Below, piece after piece: positions 20,899-29,933 of a stretch of DNA of 64,000 nt; position 1 is the first letter of the stretch, and each line of letters opens with the position of its first letter. A program made the position numbers and the translations under genes. Source of the stretch: Mycolicibacterium chlorophenolicum (GTDB lineage Bacteria > Actinomycetota > Actinomycetes > Mycobacteriales > Mycobacteriaceae); the NCBI RefSeq assembly GCF_001044235.1, contig NZ_JYNL01000020.1, positions 162,096 through 226,095 on the forward strand. Direction: 5' to 3'. Under the pieces are notes generated by a model. It worked only from the letters and a program-made list of their open reading frames with translations, ran no database searches and was not told the DNA's origin.

Positions 20899-21955
20899 CC
20901 GGGGCACCCACCTCGGCGAGTTTCGCCGGGTTCGAGGTGACCTCGTCGATGACCGTGTGGATGAAGCGCATCTTCTCCAGCACCGCGGGCGGGAGGACGA
21001 ACGGGTAGAGGTCTTCTTTGCCCATCGACCGGTTGACCATGTTCAGCGACCACGCCAGGGGCAGCCACATCTCGATCATCGTGTCGAAGCTGCTGGGCCC
21101 CAACACCCTTCGCTCGAGGGTGGCGGAGGCCGGCGCCATGCCGAACGCGGCGGCCGTGTCGAGGGTGTCGCGGATGTGCAGGTAGTGCGCGAACGTCTCG
21201 GCCCAGTCCTCTGCGGGGTGCATGGTCGCATACGACGACACGTAGTCGTTCTCCCAGCCCGCCGGGGCGCCCTGGCTGTAGTGGCGATCCAGCGCGGCCT
21301 GGTAGTCGGCCTCGGGATCGCCGAACAGTTCGTGGTAGCGCTGCAGATAGTCCGGCGAGGTGCCGATCAGTCGGTACTGGTAGTAGTGACCGATCTCATG
21401 GCGGAAGTGCCCCAGCAGCGTCCGGTACGGCTCGTCCATCGAGATCCGCAGCTGCTCGCGGTGCACGTCGTCGCCCTCGGCGAGATCCAGGGTGATCACG
21501 CCGTTCTCGTGGCCGGTGAACACCTTCTCGAACTGGCTGGACAGCAGGTCGAACGCCAGCCCGAAGTCGGGGTCCTCGTCACGGCCGACGATGGGCAGCT
21601 TCAGTTCGTGCAGTTCGGCGATCAGCCGGCGTTTGGCCTTCTCCGCCGCGGCGAACGCGGTCAGCGCGATGGTGTCGGCGTCGTTGGGCCGGGTCCGGGT
21701 GAGCGCGCACGACACGCACAGCTTCGCCACCGGCCCCTTCTCCACCAGCCAGTTGCATTCGGCCAGATGCAGATTGGCGCACAACTGGTACCGGCTCTCG
21801 TCGACTGCGCCCGCGTGCTCACTGTGCTCAGGTGGGGCGATCACCAGCAGGGCCATGTCGTCGAGCGAAAAACCCAGGGAGCTGCCGCAATTGAGGCACA
21901 CCGAGTTCTCGAAGGCCAGTCGCTGACCGCAGTTGGGGCATGTGAAGTCACGCAT
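20870..21955 (-). CDS. Putative zinc-binding metallopeptidase with N-terminal zinc ribbons
   Basis: 361 residues. N-terminal zinc ribbon CPNCG...CLNCG (residues 5-24), a second cysteine/histidine cluster (CANLHLAEC...CVSC), then the gluzincin active site HFRHEIGHYYQYR (HEIGH) and a downstream acidic helix EDWAETFAHYLH that would give the third ligand. It is a cytoplasmic peptidase candidate. The ATG overlaps the upstream transglutaminase by eight bases, making it the last gene of a four-gene coupled set. In that set it would cut peptide or isopeptide bonds; the substrate is unknown. Confidence 0.8.
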   Translation of the reverse strand: MRDFTCPNCGQRLAFENSVCLNCGSSLGFSLDDMALLVIAPPEHSEHAGAVDESRYQLCANLHLAECNWLVEKGPVAKLCVSCALTRTRPNDADTIALTAFAAAEKAKRRLIAELHELKLPIVGRDEDPDFGLAFDLLSSQFEKVFTGHENGVITLDLAEGDDVHREQLRISMDEPYRTLLGHFRHEIGHYYQYRLIGTSPDYLQRYHELFGDPEADYQAALDRHYSQGAPAGWENDYVSSYATMHPAEDWAETFAHYLHIRDTLDTAAAFGMAPASATLERRVLGPSSFDTMIEMWLPLAWSLNMVNRSMGKEDLYPFVLPPAVLEKMRFIHTVIDEVTSNPAKLAEVGAPVSEQSQQMD

Positions 21956-22844
21956 GCAGGACTCCTCCTTCGTAGGGCGCAACGTCGACGGAGACGTCGA
22001 TCACGCTGCTGTCCGAGTCTGTGTAGATGATGCCGCGCAGCGGCGGGACGTCGGCGTAGTCACGGCCGAATCCCACTGTCACGTAGCGCTCGTCGACCAT
22101 CTGGTCATTGGTGGGATCCAGGCCCAGCCACACGTCCTTCGGCGTCCACACCGACGCCCAGGCATGCGTCGCGTCGATGCCCACCATGCGTTCCCTTCCC
22201 GGAGGCGGATCTGTGGCCAGATAGCCCGACACGTAACTCGCTGCCAGACCGTTGGCGCGCAGGCAGGCGATCGCGAGCCTCGCGAAGTCCTGACATACCC
22301 CTTCCCGGGCCGCCAAAACCTCACCCACCTGGGTGGACACCGTGGTCGACCCGGACCGGTAGGTGAAATCGCGGTGAATGCGTGCGTTCAGGTCGCGCAG
22401 CACCTCGATCAGCGGCCGACCGGGGGTGAACGTCGGTGCGGCATAGTCGCGCACCGCATCGGTGATCTCGGGGGGTGCGAGGTCGAGGGTGAACTCGCTC
22501 GCCAGGGCGCCGTCGGGGCCCACGGGACGGGCGATCTCCCACGGCGCCTTGGCCGAGGCGACCTGGTAGTGGTCGGGTGGCGGCGGGTCCACCTCGACGA
22601 TCGAGCGGCTGGTGACGCTCAGGCTGCGGTGCGGCCTGGTGACGTGAAAATAGGAGCTCAGATTGCCGTAGCCGTCGCGGCTGGTGGAGCTGTCGGCGGC
22701 CTCCGGGTCGAGCACCAGCTCGTGGAACAGGCAGCGCTGCCGCGCCGAGTCACGCGGGGTGAGGAACCCGCGGCCGTAGGAACTGGTGACGACGTCGGAG
22801 TAGCGGTACACGGTGCGGTGGGTGATCTCGTAGCGCCGACTCAC
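21948..22844 (-). CDS. Transglutaminase-like cysteine peptidase family protein
   Basis: 298 residues, GTG start (SRRYEITHRTVYRYS). The N-terminal beta domain typical of bacterial transglutaminases is followed by the papain-like core with Cys184 (EGVCQDFARL), His227 (DATHAWASVW) and Asp243 (LGLDPTND). Such proteins act as peptidases or acyl transferases rather than true cross-linkers. The start overlaps the stop of the ATP-grasp/alpha-E gene (GTGA) and the end overlaps the zinc peptidase gene. Rv2569c is the probable M. tuberculosis counterpart. Confidence 0.85.
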   Translation of the reverse strand: MSRRYEITHRTVYRYSDVVTSSYGRGFLTPRDSARQRCLFHELVLDPEAADSSTSRDGYGNLSSYFHVTRPHRSLSVTSRSIVEVDPPPPDHYQVASAKAPWEIARPVGPDGALASEFTLDLAPPEITDAVRDYAAPTFTPGRPLIEVLRDLNARIHRDFTYRSGSTTVSTQVGEVLAAREGVCQDFARLAIACLRANGLAASYVSGYLATDPPPGRERMVGIDATHAWASVWTPKDVWLGLDPTNDQMVDERYVTVGFGRDYADVPPLRGIIYTDSDSSVIDVSVDVAPYEGGVLHA

Positions 22845-25480
22845 GGCAGTTTCCGTCGTTCGTCGGGTCCCCACAGCGGCTGCATGTCCCCCGGCAGCGA
22901 CAGATGCGTCGCGGTGATGACGGTGGAGAGCTCGCGAAGGTCGCGGTGGATGGCGGCGAGCAGGCCGTCGAGTTCGGCGCGCCGGCCCTCGGCCGTGCAC
23001 TCGCCGAGTTCGTCGGGCTCCATGCGACGTAACCGCATCGCGATCTCGTCGACCATCCGCTCCGGCCGCGAGGATCCCGACGAGCCGGGCAGCGACTTCA
23101 GATGCGTGCGCAGCCGCTCCAACTGATAGACCAGCGATCGCGGGTTCTCGGCGTCGAAGAGCACGAGTTCGGCCACCCCGGCGACACTGACGGTGCCGGG
23201 GTTGCGCCTGCGGTAGATCACCAGCGACTCGCAGACCACCAGCGTCGACTCGGTGATGGTCTGCTCTGCCTCGGGTCCTCGCGCGGTGGTCAGCGTCGCT
23301 CTCAGCAGTGCCGTCAGCGCGAGTGCCCGCTCGATGCGCTTGCCGATGTCGAGCATCGTCCAGCCGACGTCGTGCACCATCGACTCGGCGAGGACACCGG
23401 ACAGCGCGAGCATGCCCGCCAGCGTCAGCGTGTTCGTCGAGGAGAGGAAGGCCTCCCCCTCGGCCTGGGAATCGGGCGGGCTGTCACCGGCGTGCAGCAG
23501 GGTCCGTTCGAGGGTGGACAACACCATCCAGGTGTCGTTGGACATCTGGTCGCGGACGGCCCGCGCCGACAGCCCGAGCCGCTCCACCGACTGGGCCAGC
23601 GATCCCGGGCGGAGCCGGTCGGCGGTCAGCGACCACAGCGTCGTCGGGGCGGTGGCGACCATCTCGTGGTGGTCACCGGCTCCGGTGTCGGTGCCGGTGA
23701 TGGTCCCCAGCGCGGCCAGCAGCACCGGCACGCATTCGCTGCCGTCCATCGCCTGCCGGCGCCGGAACTCGTGATAGCGCTCCCGGGTGACCGTGAGCAG
23801 CCGGGCGGTGTGTTCGGCGCGTTCGGCGTAGCGGCCGATCCAGAACAGGTCGGACAGCACACGCGGAGAACTGATCTCGTGGGTCGGGCTGGCGGTGATC
23901 GGCGTGGGCAGCAGCTCGTCGTCGGACGGCGCCGTCACGGTGGTCTTCTCTGCCGTGACCCGCGCCGGCGTGCGCACCCAGATGTCTTTGGCGGCAACGC
24001 TGTTCAGCGTGTACGCGTCGGTTCCGGGTGCCAGCAGATACCCCAGGCCGCCGATCATCGGCGCGTACCCGCTGCGCTGGGACACCGTGAACAGGCGCAT
24101 GCCCACGCTCGACGAGGACAGCCCGGCGGGCAGGTAGTCGGCGGGCGCCGAGGAGAACTGCGGCAGCTCCTGGCCCACCCACTGCCACGGGGTGGCGGCG
24201 ATCCGCGCGGCCAGTGCCTCGCGCCGCGCCGCCGACAGCTCGGGTCCGACGATCGGTTCCCCGCCGGTGGCGGACCGGATGAGAAGCGACGACAGGTGGG
24301 TCAGCAGATGGGAGCGCTCGACGTCGATGCCGCCCCAGTACAGCGGTGCCGTGGGCAGCAGAGGCGTCTCGCCGAGCAGCTTCTCGGCCATCTCGGGCAG
24401 GAAGCGCAGCACGCCCGGGCTCTCCAGCACGCCGCTGCCCAGAGTGTTCACCACCGTCACCGCACCGCGCCGCAGCGCCTCCACCAGACCGACGACGCCC
24501 AGCCGGGAGTCCGCGCGCAGATCCAGCGGGTCGGCGTAGGCCGCGTCGACCCGGCGCAGCACCACGTCGACGCGTTTGAGCGTGCCCATCGAGCGCATCC
24601 ACACCTTGCCGTCGCGCACCACGAGATCGGCGCTCTCGACCAACGGCAAACCGAGCACGCTGGCCAGATACGCCTGATCGAAGGCGGTCTCCGAGTGGAT
24701 GCCCGGGCTGAGCACCACCACCACCGGCTCCTCGGCGGATTCCGGTGCCGCGTCGACGAGCGCCAGCCGCAGCGCCTGGGCCCACGGCGACGCGGGCCGG
24801 GGCCCGACCTGCTCGTAGAGGTCGGGGATGGCGTGGGCGATGACGCGGCGGTCGGCGAGCGCGTACCCGGCTCCCGATGGAGCCTGGGTCCAGTCGGCGT
24901 TGACGACGAAGTCGCCCGACGCCCCGCGGCTGATGTCGCAGCCGTGCAGGAACAGTTGGTGCCGGCCCGGCACCTCGATGCCGCGGGCCGCCCGCACGTA
25001 CCCGGGATGGGCGAACAGCAGCTGCGGTGGCAGTGCTCCGCTGGTGATGCAGTGCTGCTCGCCGTACAGGTCGGTCAGCACCGCGTCGAGCAGCCGCGAG
25101 CGTTGCACCAGACCGGATTCCAGCCGGTCCCAGTCCGATGCCGAGACGATCAGGGGCAGCGCGTCCAGCTGCCACGGCCCGGGCACGGCCGAGCCGTCCT
25201 CGAGCTGGATGTAGGTGATGCCGTCGTTGTCGACGAGGTTGCGCACCACGGCGCGCAGCCGGTCCAGACCGCCGCGTCCGCGCTCGGCGACGCACTCGGC
25301 GAGTTCCTGCCATGCCGGCCGCACAGCGCCTGCGGCGTCGACGAATTCGTCGTATCCGGTCGCGGGGGCGCCCCCTGCGGTCCGTACCTCGAACAGCGCC
25401 TGCTGGGCCCGCATGGTCTCGTAGGGCACCAGCGGGTTGTCGAGGTTGTCCTGGCTGGTGAAGCCGGTGGGTAATGCCAT
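22841..25480 (-). CDS. Circularly permuted ATP-grasp + alpha-E domain fusion protein
   Basis: 879 residues. The first about 500 residues form a circularly permuted ATP-grasp (DUF404/DUF407 type): GITYIQLEDGS, TQAPSGAGYALADRR, VVVLSPGIHSETAFDQ and GRYLGLP-like segments. From about 560 an alpha-E (DUF403) helical domain follows, opening with LSDLFWIGRYAERAEHTARL. ATP-grasp enzymes join carboxylates to amines through acyl phosphates; alpha-E accompanies them in predicted peptide-synthesis operons. In many bacteria these are two genes; here and in Rv2567 they are fused. Its ATG shares one base with the upstream gene's TAA. Confidence 0.88.
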   Translation of the reverse strand: MALPTGFTSQDNLDNPLVPYETMRAQQALFEVRTAGGAPATGYDEFVDAAGAVRPAWQELAECVAERGRGGLDRLRAVVRNLVDNDGITYIQLEDGSAVPGPWQLDALPLIVSASDWDRLESGLVQRSRLLDAVLTDLYGEQHCITSGALPPQLLFAHPGYVRAARGIEVPGRHQLFLHGCDISRGASGDFVVNADWTQAPSGAGYALADRRVIAHAIPDLYEQVGPRPASPWAQALRLALVDAAPESAEEPVVVVLSPGIHSETAFDQAYLASVLGLPLVESADLVVRDGKVWMRSMGTLKRVDVVLRRVDAAYADPLDLRADSRLGVVGLVEALRRGAVTVVNTLGSGVLESPGVLRFLPEMAEKLLGETPLLPTAPLYWGGIDVERSHLLTHLSSLLIRSATGGEPIVGPELSAARREALAARIAATPWQWVGQELPQFSSAPADYLPAGLSSSSVGMRLFTVSQRSGYAPMIGGLGYLLAPGTDAYTLNSVAAKDIWVRTPARVTAEKTTVTAPSDDELLPTPITASPTHEISSPRVLSDLFWIGRYAERAEHTARLLTVTRERYHEFRRRQAMDGSECVPVLLAALGTITGTDTGAGDHHEMVATAPTTLWSLTADRLRPGSLAQSVERLGLSARAVRDQMSNDTWMVLSTLERTLLHAGDSPPDSQAEGEAFLSSTNTLTLAGMLALSGVLAESMVHDVGWTMLDIGKRIERALALTALLRATLTTARGPEAEQTITESTLVVCESLVIYRRRNPGTVSVAGVAELVLFDAENPRSLVYQLERLRTHLKSLPGSSGSSRPERMVDEIAMRLRRMEPDELGECTAEGRRAELDGLLAAIHRDLRELSTVITATHLSLPGDMQPLWGPDERRKLP

Positions 25481-28400
25481 TACGACAGCACGGTACGCAC
25501 TCGCCGCAGATCGAGGATTCCCGGCGCGCCCACATCGGTGGATTGCCGGGCCTGCTTCTCCCTCAGCCCGGCCAGATCGACCGTGCCGGGTGTGAATCCG
25601 GTGGCCTCGAACCGCCGCCCGCGCCGGGACTCGGCCTCGACCGCGTTCACCGGAGGCGTGTCGTAGGAGCGCCCGCCCGGATGGGACACGTGGTAGGTGC
25701 AGCCGCCTCGGGACACCCCCGCCGCTGTGTCGATCAATTCGATGCGCAGCGGGCCGTCCACGGTGATCGTGGGGTGCAGTGCGCTGGGCGGTTGCCAGGC
25801 CCGGTACCGCACGCCGCCCACCTGGACGTCGGGGTTGTCGGTGGCCAGCAGCGGGACGGGGTGCCCGTTGACGGTCACCAGGTAGCGCTGCCGGTCGGCC
25901 CCGATGAGCCGCACCTGCAGGCGTTCCACCGACGAGTCGACGTACCGCGCGGTGCCCGCCACCGATGACTCCTCGCCCAGCACGTTCCAGGGCTCGATCG
26001 CGCCGCGCAACTCGATCTCGACGCCGCCGAACACCGCGGTGCCGATCCGGGGGAAGCGGAACTCGGTGAAGGGGTCCAGCCAGCTGGTGTCGAACTCGAT
26101 GCCGTGCGCCCGCAGGTCGGCGGCGACGTCGGCGATGTCCTGAATGATGAAGTGCGGCAACAGGTACCGGCCGTGCAGGTTCGCGCCGTGGCGGATCAGC
26201 GGGGCGCGCAGCGGCTCCTCCCAGAACCACGCCACCAGCGAACGCACCAGCAGCGACTGCACCATCGCCATCTGGTGGTGGGGAGGCATCTCGAAACCGC
26301 GCAACTCGAGCAGTCCCAGCCGCCCGCGCGCACTGTCCGGGCTGTAGAGCTTGTCGATGCAGAACTCCGCGCGGTGGGTGTTCCCGGTGATGTCGGTGAG
26401 CAGGTGGCGCAGCGCGCGGTCGGCCAGCCACGCCTTCGGCCCGCCGGCCTGCGCGGACAGCCGGGCGATCTCGGCGAAGGCGATCTCCAGCTCGTACAGC
26501 GATTCGGGACGGCCCTCGTCGACCCGCGGCGCCTGGGAGGTGGTGCCGATGAACCGCCCGGCGAACAGGTAGGACAGCGCCGGGTGACGCTGCCAGTAGG
26601 TCAGCAGCGACACCAGCAGGTCCGGCCTGCGCAGCAGCGGCGAGTCGGCCGGGGTGACTCCGCCCAGGGTGATGTGGTTTCCCCCGCCCGTCCCGCCATG
26701 GGTGCCGTCGACGTCGAAGGACTCGGTGGACAGCCGCGCCAGCCGCGCCTCGGCGTACAGGGTCTGCAGCTGGTCGCGCTGCTCGGCGAAACTGGCCGAC
26801 GGCGCGACGTTCACCTCGATGACGCCCGGGTCGGGCGTGATGCTCATGGACTGCAGCCGCGGGTCGGACGGCGGTCCGTAGCCCTCGATCACCACGGCGC
26901 AGCCGATCGCGGCGGCGGCGGTCTCGATCCGGTGGACGAGATCGACGAAGTGCTCCAACTCCTCGGTGGGCGGCAGGAACACGTACAGCAGGCCGTCGCG
27001 GAGCTCGCCGACCAGGGCCGTGATCGGCACCGAGTCGGCGTCGGTGACCTCCGCGGGCTCGTCGGCATCGGGTTCGAGCGGTGGTCGGTCGTGGGTGGGA
27101 TCGGCGTCGAACGACGGCGGGGGCGGTGTCCAGCTGATCGCATCGAGCGGCAGCCGCAGCCCGGCGGGAGAATCGCCGTCCAGCAACACGATTCGGCCGC
27201 GGCGCAGCGTCCAGTCCGCGCTCGCCCACCCGGCGTCGTCGTCGCGACGGTGCAGTGGCAGCGCGAAGGCGGCAGGATCGGTGACCGCGGTGTCGAGCCG
27301 CTCGAGCAGCGTCGCGCGCGCGTCCGCGCTGTCGTCCGCAAGGTCGTCGGACTCGGCGACGGGTTGCCCCGCGGGCCGGCGCACCGCGGCGGCCAGCTTG
27401 CTGAGCGGGTCCTCGTAGGCCGGCCGGACCTGGGTGTGCGGCAGCCCCAGCCCGTCGGCGATCGCGGTGAGCAGTTGCGCAGGGGCGTCGGGGGCGATCG
27501 CGGGCGTTCCCGGGTGTTCGGGCCACGGGTCGGCCAGCAGTGCCGGGTCGTTCCACAGCGGCTGTCCGTCGGTGCGCCACATCAACGCGATCTGCCAGCG
27601 CGGCAACGGCTCTCCGGGATACCACTTGCCCTGGCCGCGTTGCACCAGCCCGTGCGGCGCCCACACCTGCTTCAGCCGCGCCGCGAGCGCCGAGGCCCGC
27701 TGCCGTTTGTGCGGGCCGTCCGCGTCGGTCAGCCACTCGGGATCGACCTGATTGTCGATGGAGACGAAGGTCGGTTCGCCACCGACGGTGAGCCGGACGT
27801 CGCCGGCGGTCAGCCGCTCGTCGACGCGGCGGCCGAGGGCGTCGATGGCCGCCCAGGTCGCGTCGGTGTAGGGCAGCGTGACGCGCGGGTCCTCGTGGAC
27901 CCTGGTGACGACGTTGCTGAATTCCAGCGTCGTCTCGCAGGGTTCGGTCGCGCCGGTGATCGGGGCCGCCGACTCGGGATGCGGCGTCGCCGACAGCGGG
28001 ATGTGCCCCTCCCCGGCGAACAGACCCGAGGTCGGGTCCAGCCCGATCCAGCCGGCGCCGGGAATGTAGACCTCGGTCCAGGCGTGCAGATCGGTGAAAT
28101 CGGCGGCGGGCCCGGACGGCCCGTCGAGCGCCTCGACGTCGGAGGTGAGCTGCACCAGGTAGCCGGACACGAACCGCGCCGCCAGACCCATCTGACGCAG
28201 GATCGACACCAGCAGCCATGCCGAGTCCCGGCAGGAGCCGATGCCGGTGCGCAGCGTGGTGTCGGGGGTCTGCACGCCCGGTTCGAGCCGGACGCTGTAA
28301 CCGACATCGGCGTTGACCGCGCGGTTGAGCGCCACCAGGAAGTCGATCGTGCGGGTCCCCGTCGCCACCGAGAAGTTCTTCACCCAGGCTTCGGTGAGGT

Positions 28401-28791
28401 CACCGGGTCCGGCACCGTCGTCCTCGTCGACCGGACGCAGGTACGGCTTGAGGTCCTCGGCCAGCGCGCGGGGGTAGGTGAAACCGACGTGCTCGGCGTA
28501 GTCCTCGATGAAGAAGTCGAACGGGTTGATCACCTTGAGGTCGGCGATGAGCCCGACGGTGATCGTCAGGCTGCGGGTGCGGGTGGGGAACACCAGCCGG
28601 GCCAGGAAGTTGCCGAACGCGTCCTGCTGCCAGTTCACGAAGTGGTCGTCGGGCTCCACCTTCAGCGAGTAGGCCTCGATCGGTGTGCGCGAGTGGGGAG
28701 CCGGCCGCAGGCGCACGACATGCGGGAACACCTCGACGAGGCGGTCGAACGCATAGCTGGTGCGGTGCTCCAGGGCCACCTTGATACCCAT
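25480..28791 (-). CDS. Transglutaminase-DUF2126 (putative amidoligase) fusion protein
   Basis: 1103 residues. Residues 1-90 are the bacterial transglutaminase N-domain; the core follows with Cys187 (GSCRDSAWLL), His236 (DLHAWTEVY) and Asp252 (IGLDPTSG). From about 310 to the end lies DUF2126, assigned to amidoligases by comparative work: RLTVGGEPTFVSIDN, GKWYPGEPLPRW, GGGNHITLGG and RHPALSYLFAGRFIG. Rv2566 has the same layout and length. ATG 28791 is preferred over GTG 28809 for its GGGA upstream. It heads the leftward four-gene set; the fusion suggests bond making and breaking on one substrate. Confidence 0.88.
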   Translation of the reverse strand: MGIKVALEHRTSYAFDRLVEVFPHVVRLRPAPHSRTPIEAYSLKVEPDDHFVNWQQDAFGNFLARLVFPTRTRSLTITVGLIADLKVINPFDFFIEDYAEHVGFTYPRALAEDLKPYLRPVDEDDGAGPGDLTEAWVKNFSVATGTRTIDFLVALNRAVNADVGYSVRLEPGVQTPDTTLRTGIGSCRDSAWLLVSILRQMGLAARFVSGYLVQLTSDVEALDGPSGPAADFTDLHAWTEVYIPGAGWIGLDPTSGLFAGEGHIPLSATPHPESAAPITGATEPCETTLEFSNVVTRVHEDPRVTLPYTDATWAAIDALGRRVDERLTAGDVRLTVGGEPTFVSIDNQVDPEWLTDADGPHKRQRASALAARLKQVWAPHGLVQRGQGKWYPGEPLPRWQIALMWRTDGQPLWNDPALLADPWPEHPGTPAIAPDAPAQLLTAIADGLGLPHTQVRPAYEDPLSKLAAAVRRPAGQPVAESDDLADDSADARATLLERLDTAVTDPAAFALPLHRRDDDAGWASADWTLRRGRIVLLDGDSPAGLRLPLDAISWTPPPPSFDADPTHDRPPLEPDADEPAEVTDADSVPITALVGELRDGLLYVFLPPTEELEHFVDLVHRIETAAAAIGCAVVIEGYGPPSDPRLQSMSITPDPGVIEVNVAPSASFAEQRDQLQTLYAEARLARLSTESFDVDGTHGGTGGGNHITLGGVTPADSPLLRRPDLLVSLLTYWQRHPALSYLFAGRFIGTTSQAPRVDEGRPESLYELEIAFAEIARLSAQAGGPKAWLADRALRHLLTDITGNTHRAEFCIDKLYSPDSARGRLGLLELRGFEMPPHHQMAMVQSLLVRSLVAWFWEEPLRAPLIRHGANLHGRYLLPHFIIQDIADVAADLRAHGIEFDTSWLDPFTEFRFPRIGTAVFGGVEIELRGAIEPWNVLGEESSVAGTARYVDSSVERLQVRLIGADRQRYLVTVNGHPVPLLATDNPDVQVGGVRYRAWQPPSALHPTITVDGPLRIELIDTAAGVSRGGCTYHVSHPGGRSYDTPPVNAVEAESRRGRRFEATGFTPGTVDLAGLREKQARQSTDVGAPGILDLRRVRTVLS

Positions 28792-28834
28792 AGCGCTAGA
28801 TCCCACCACAACGGATGCCGCGGTGCAGATCGCG

Positions 28835-29764
28835 TCAGGTCTGAGCTCTCCGGGGGATCAGGTTGCCGCGGGGGCGCAGCACCAGCACGAGGACGCCTGC
28901 GACGACGATGCCGACGAGGTTCACCGCGAGCTGCGTGGCGGAACGGGCCGCCACGCCCCAGTCGCCGAGCACGCCCGCGACCGCGGCGAAGCCGGCCGCG
29001 GGCACGGTGGTGACCGAGATGAACACCCCCACCAGCGCCGCCGATTTCGCCGATACCAGCGACAGCATGCCCGCGGCGCCGGCCAGCAGCGCCACCACGA
29101 ACGAGACCGGCCCGACCTGGAAGATGAAGTCGACGTCGTCGACGTTGCGGACCGTGTCCAGGTCCACCCAGCCGACGGCGTGCGCGGCCAGCGTCAGCAC
29201 GGCGGTGACACCCATCGCGAGGGGGAACCCGGCCAGCAGCGCGATCGCGGCCCGGCGCGCGAGTTCCCCCCGCCGCTGCACGATCGCGACCGACACCGCG
29301 GCCAGCGGGCCGAACTCGGGACCGAGCACCATGGCACCCACGACGGTGACCATCGAGTCGGTGACAGCGCCGATCGCGGCCAGCAGACACGCCAGGGTGA
29401 GGAACATCAGGAAGGTCACCGACAGCGTCGACTCCTCCCGGGTGCGGGCGATCAGCTCGTCCCACACCACGGCGTCGGCCGGATCGCCCTCGGCGTCGTC
29501 CTCGGCCGCGTGCGCCCGGGTGGACAACACGGTGTCCAGCACGGTCAGCAGGATCGCGCCGCGGTGCTGTGCGTCGATCTCCTTGAGCGCCTTGATGACG
29601 TCGTTGGCGCACTCGCGGGCGATGATCGCCGAGATCTCGTCGCCGGGAGGATCCACGGCGGCTCCGGGGTGAACCAGGATGTGGGCCACCCCGACCTGGC
29701 GCCGCAACAGATCGAGAACGTCGTCTCGCATGTCCCCCGGCACGATGACGCGCAACTCCAGCAC
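28835..29764 (-). CDS. DUF389 family membrane protein
   Basis: 309 residues, GTG start. The first about 80 residues are a soluble ferredoxin-like domain (LELRVIVPGDMRDDVLDLL); then about six membrane segments between 115 and 300, including the conserved SMVTVVGAMVLGPEFGPLAAV stretch (GAMVLGPE), and a basic end. DUF389 proteins are of unknown function, found widely in bacteria. It is 43 bases upstream of the transglutaminase operon on the same strand and may be co-transcribed, but a functional link is not shown. Confidence 0.85.
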   Translation of the reverse strand: MLELRVIVPGDMRDDVLDLLRRQVGVAHILVHPGAAVDPPGDEISAIIARECANDVIKALKEIDAQHRGAILLTVLDTVLSTRAHAAEDDAEGDPADAVVWDELIARTREESTLSVTFLMFLTLACLLAAIGAVTDSMVTVVGAMVLGPEFGPLAAVSVAIVQRRGELARRAAIALLAGFPLAMGVTAVLTLAAHAVGWVDLDTVRNVDDVDFIFQVGPVSFVVALLAGAAGMLSLVSAKSAALVGVFISVTTVPAAGFAAVAGVLGDWGVAARSATQLAVNLVGIVVAGVLVLVLRPRGNLIPRRAQT

Positions 29765-29841
29765 CGGCGCCAGTTAACCGTCTCCGGAACCCAATGAGAA
29801 CAATCGGCCACGAAATGTGGGCACTCCACACGAACCTGTTA

Positions 29842-29907
29842 TAGATTCACACCACTGCGCGGAGTTGAGCGCTCGAAGTCGCACGATCAGGAGCCATGTC
29901 TGTGAAT
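29842..29907. promoter_or_regulatory. Candidate promoter and DeoR half-sites in the divergent region
   Basis: ATTCACA at 29845-29851 and TGTGAAT at 29901-29907 are inverted 7-mers 49 bases apart. A -10-like TAGATT (29842-29847) overlaps the first. They lie upstream of the DeoR-type gene, where an autoregulatory operator would be expected. The wide spacing makes the pairing uncertain. The rest of the 170-base gap shows no other structure. Confidence 0.25.
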
Positions 29908-29933
29908 TTTCAACAGCAGGAGTGTCCGCTGTC

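Noticed and set aside
22841..28219. A 1792-residue open frame spanning two genes on the minus strand
   Set aside because: Only the last 879 residues are the ATP-grasp/alpha-E protein. The upstream part is Arg/Ala/Gly-rich and is a frame shadow of the DUF2126 gene, whose domains are intact in another frame.
26104..29013. A 969-residue open frame on the plus strand
   Set aside because: It is antisense to the transglutaminase-DUF2126 gene, with low-complexity Gly/Arg/Val composition and no motif. Long antisense frames are usual at this GC content.
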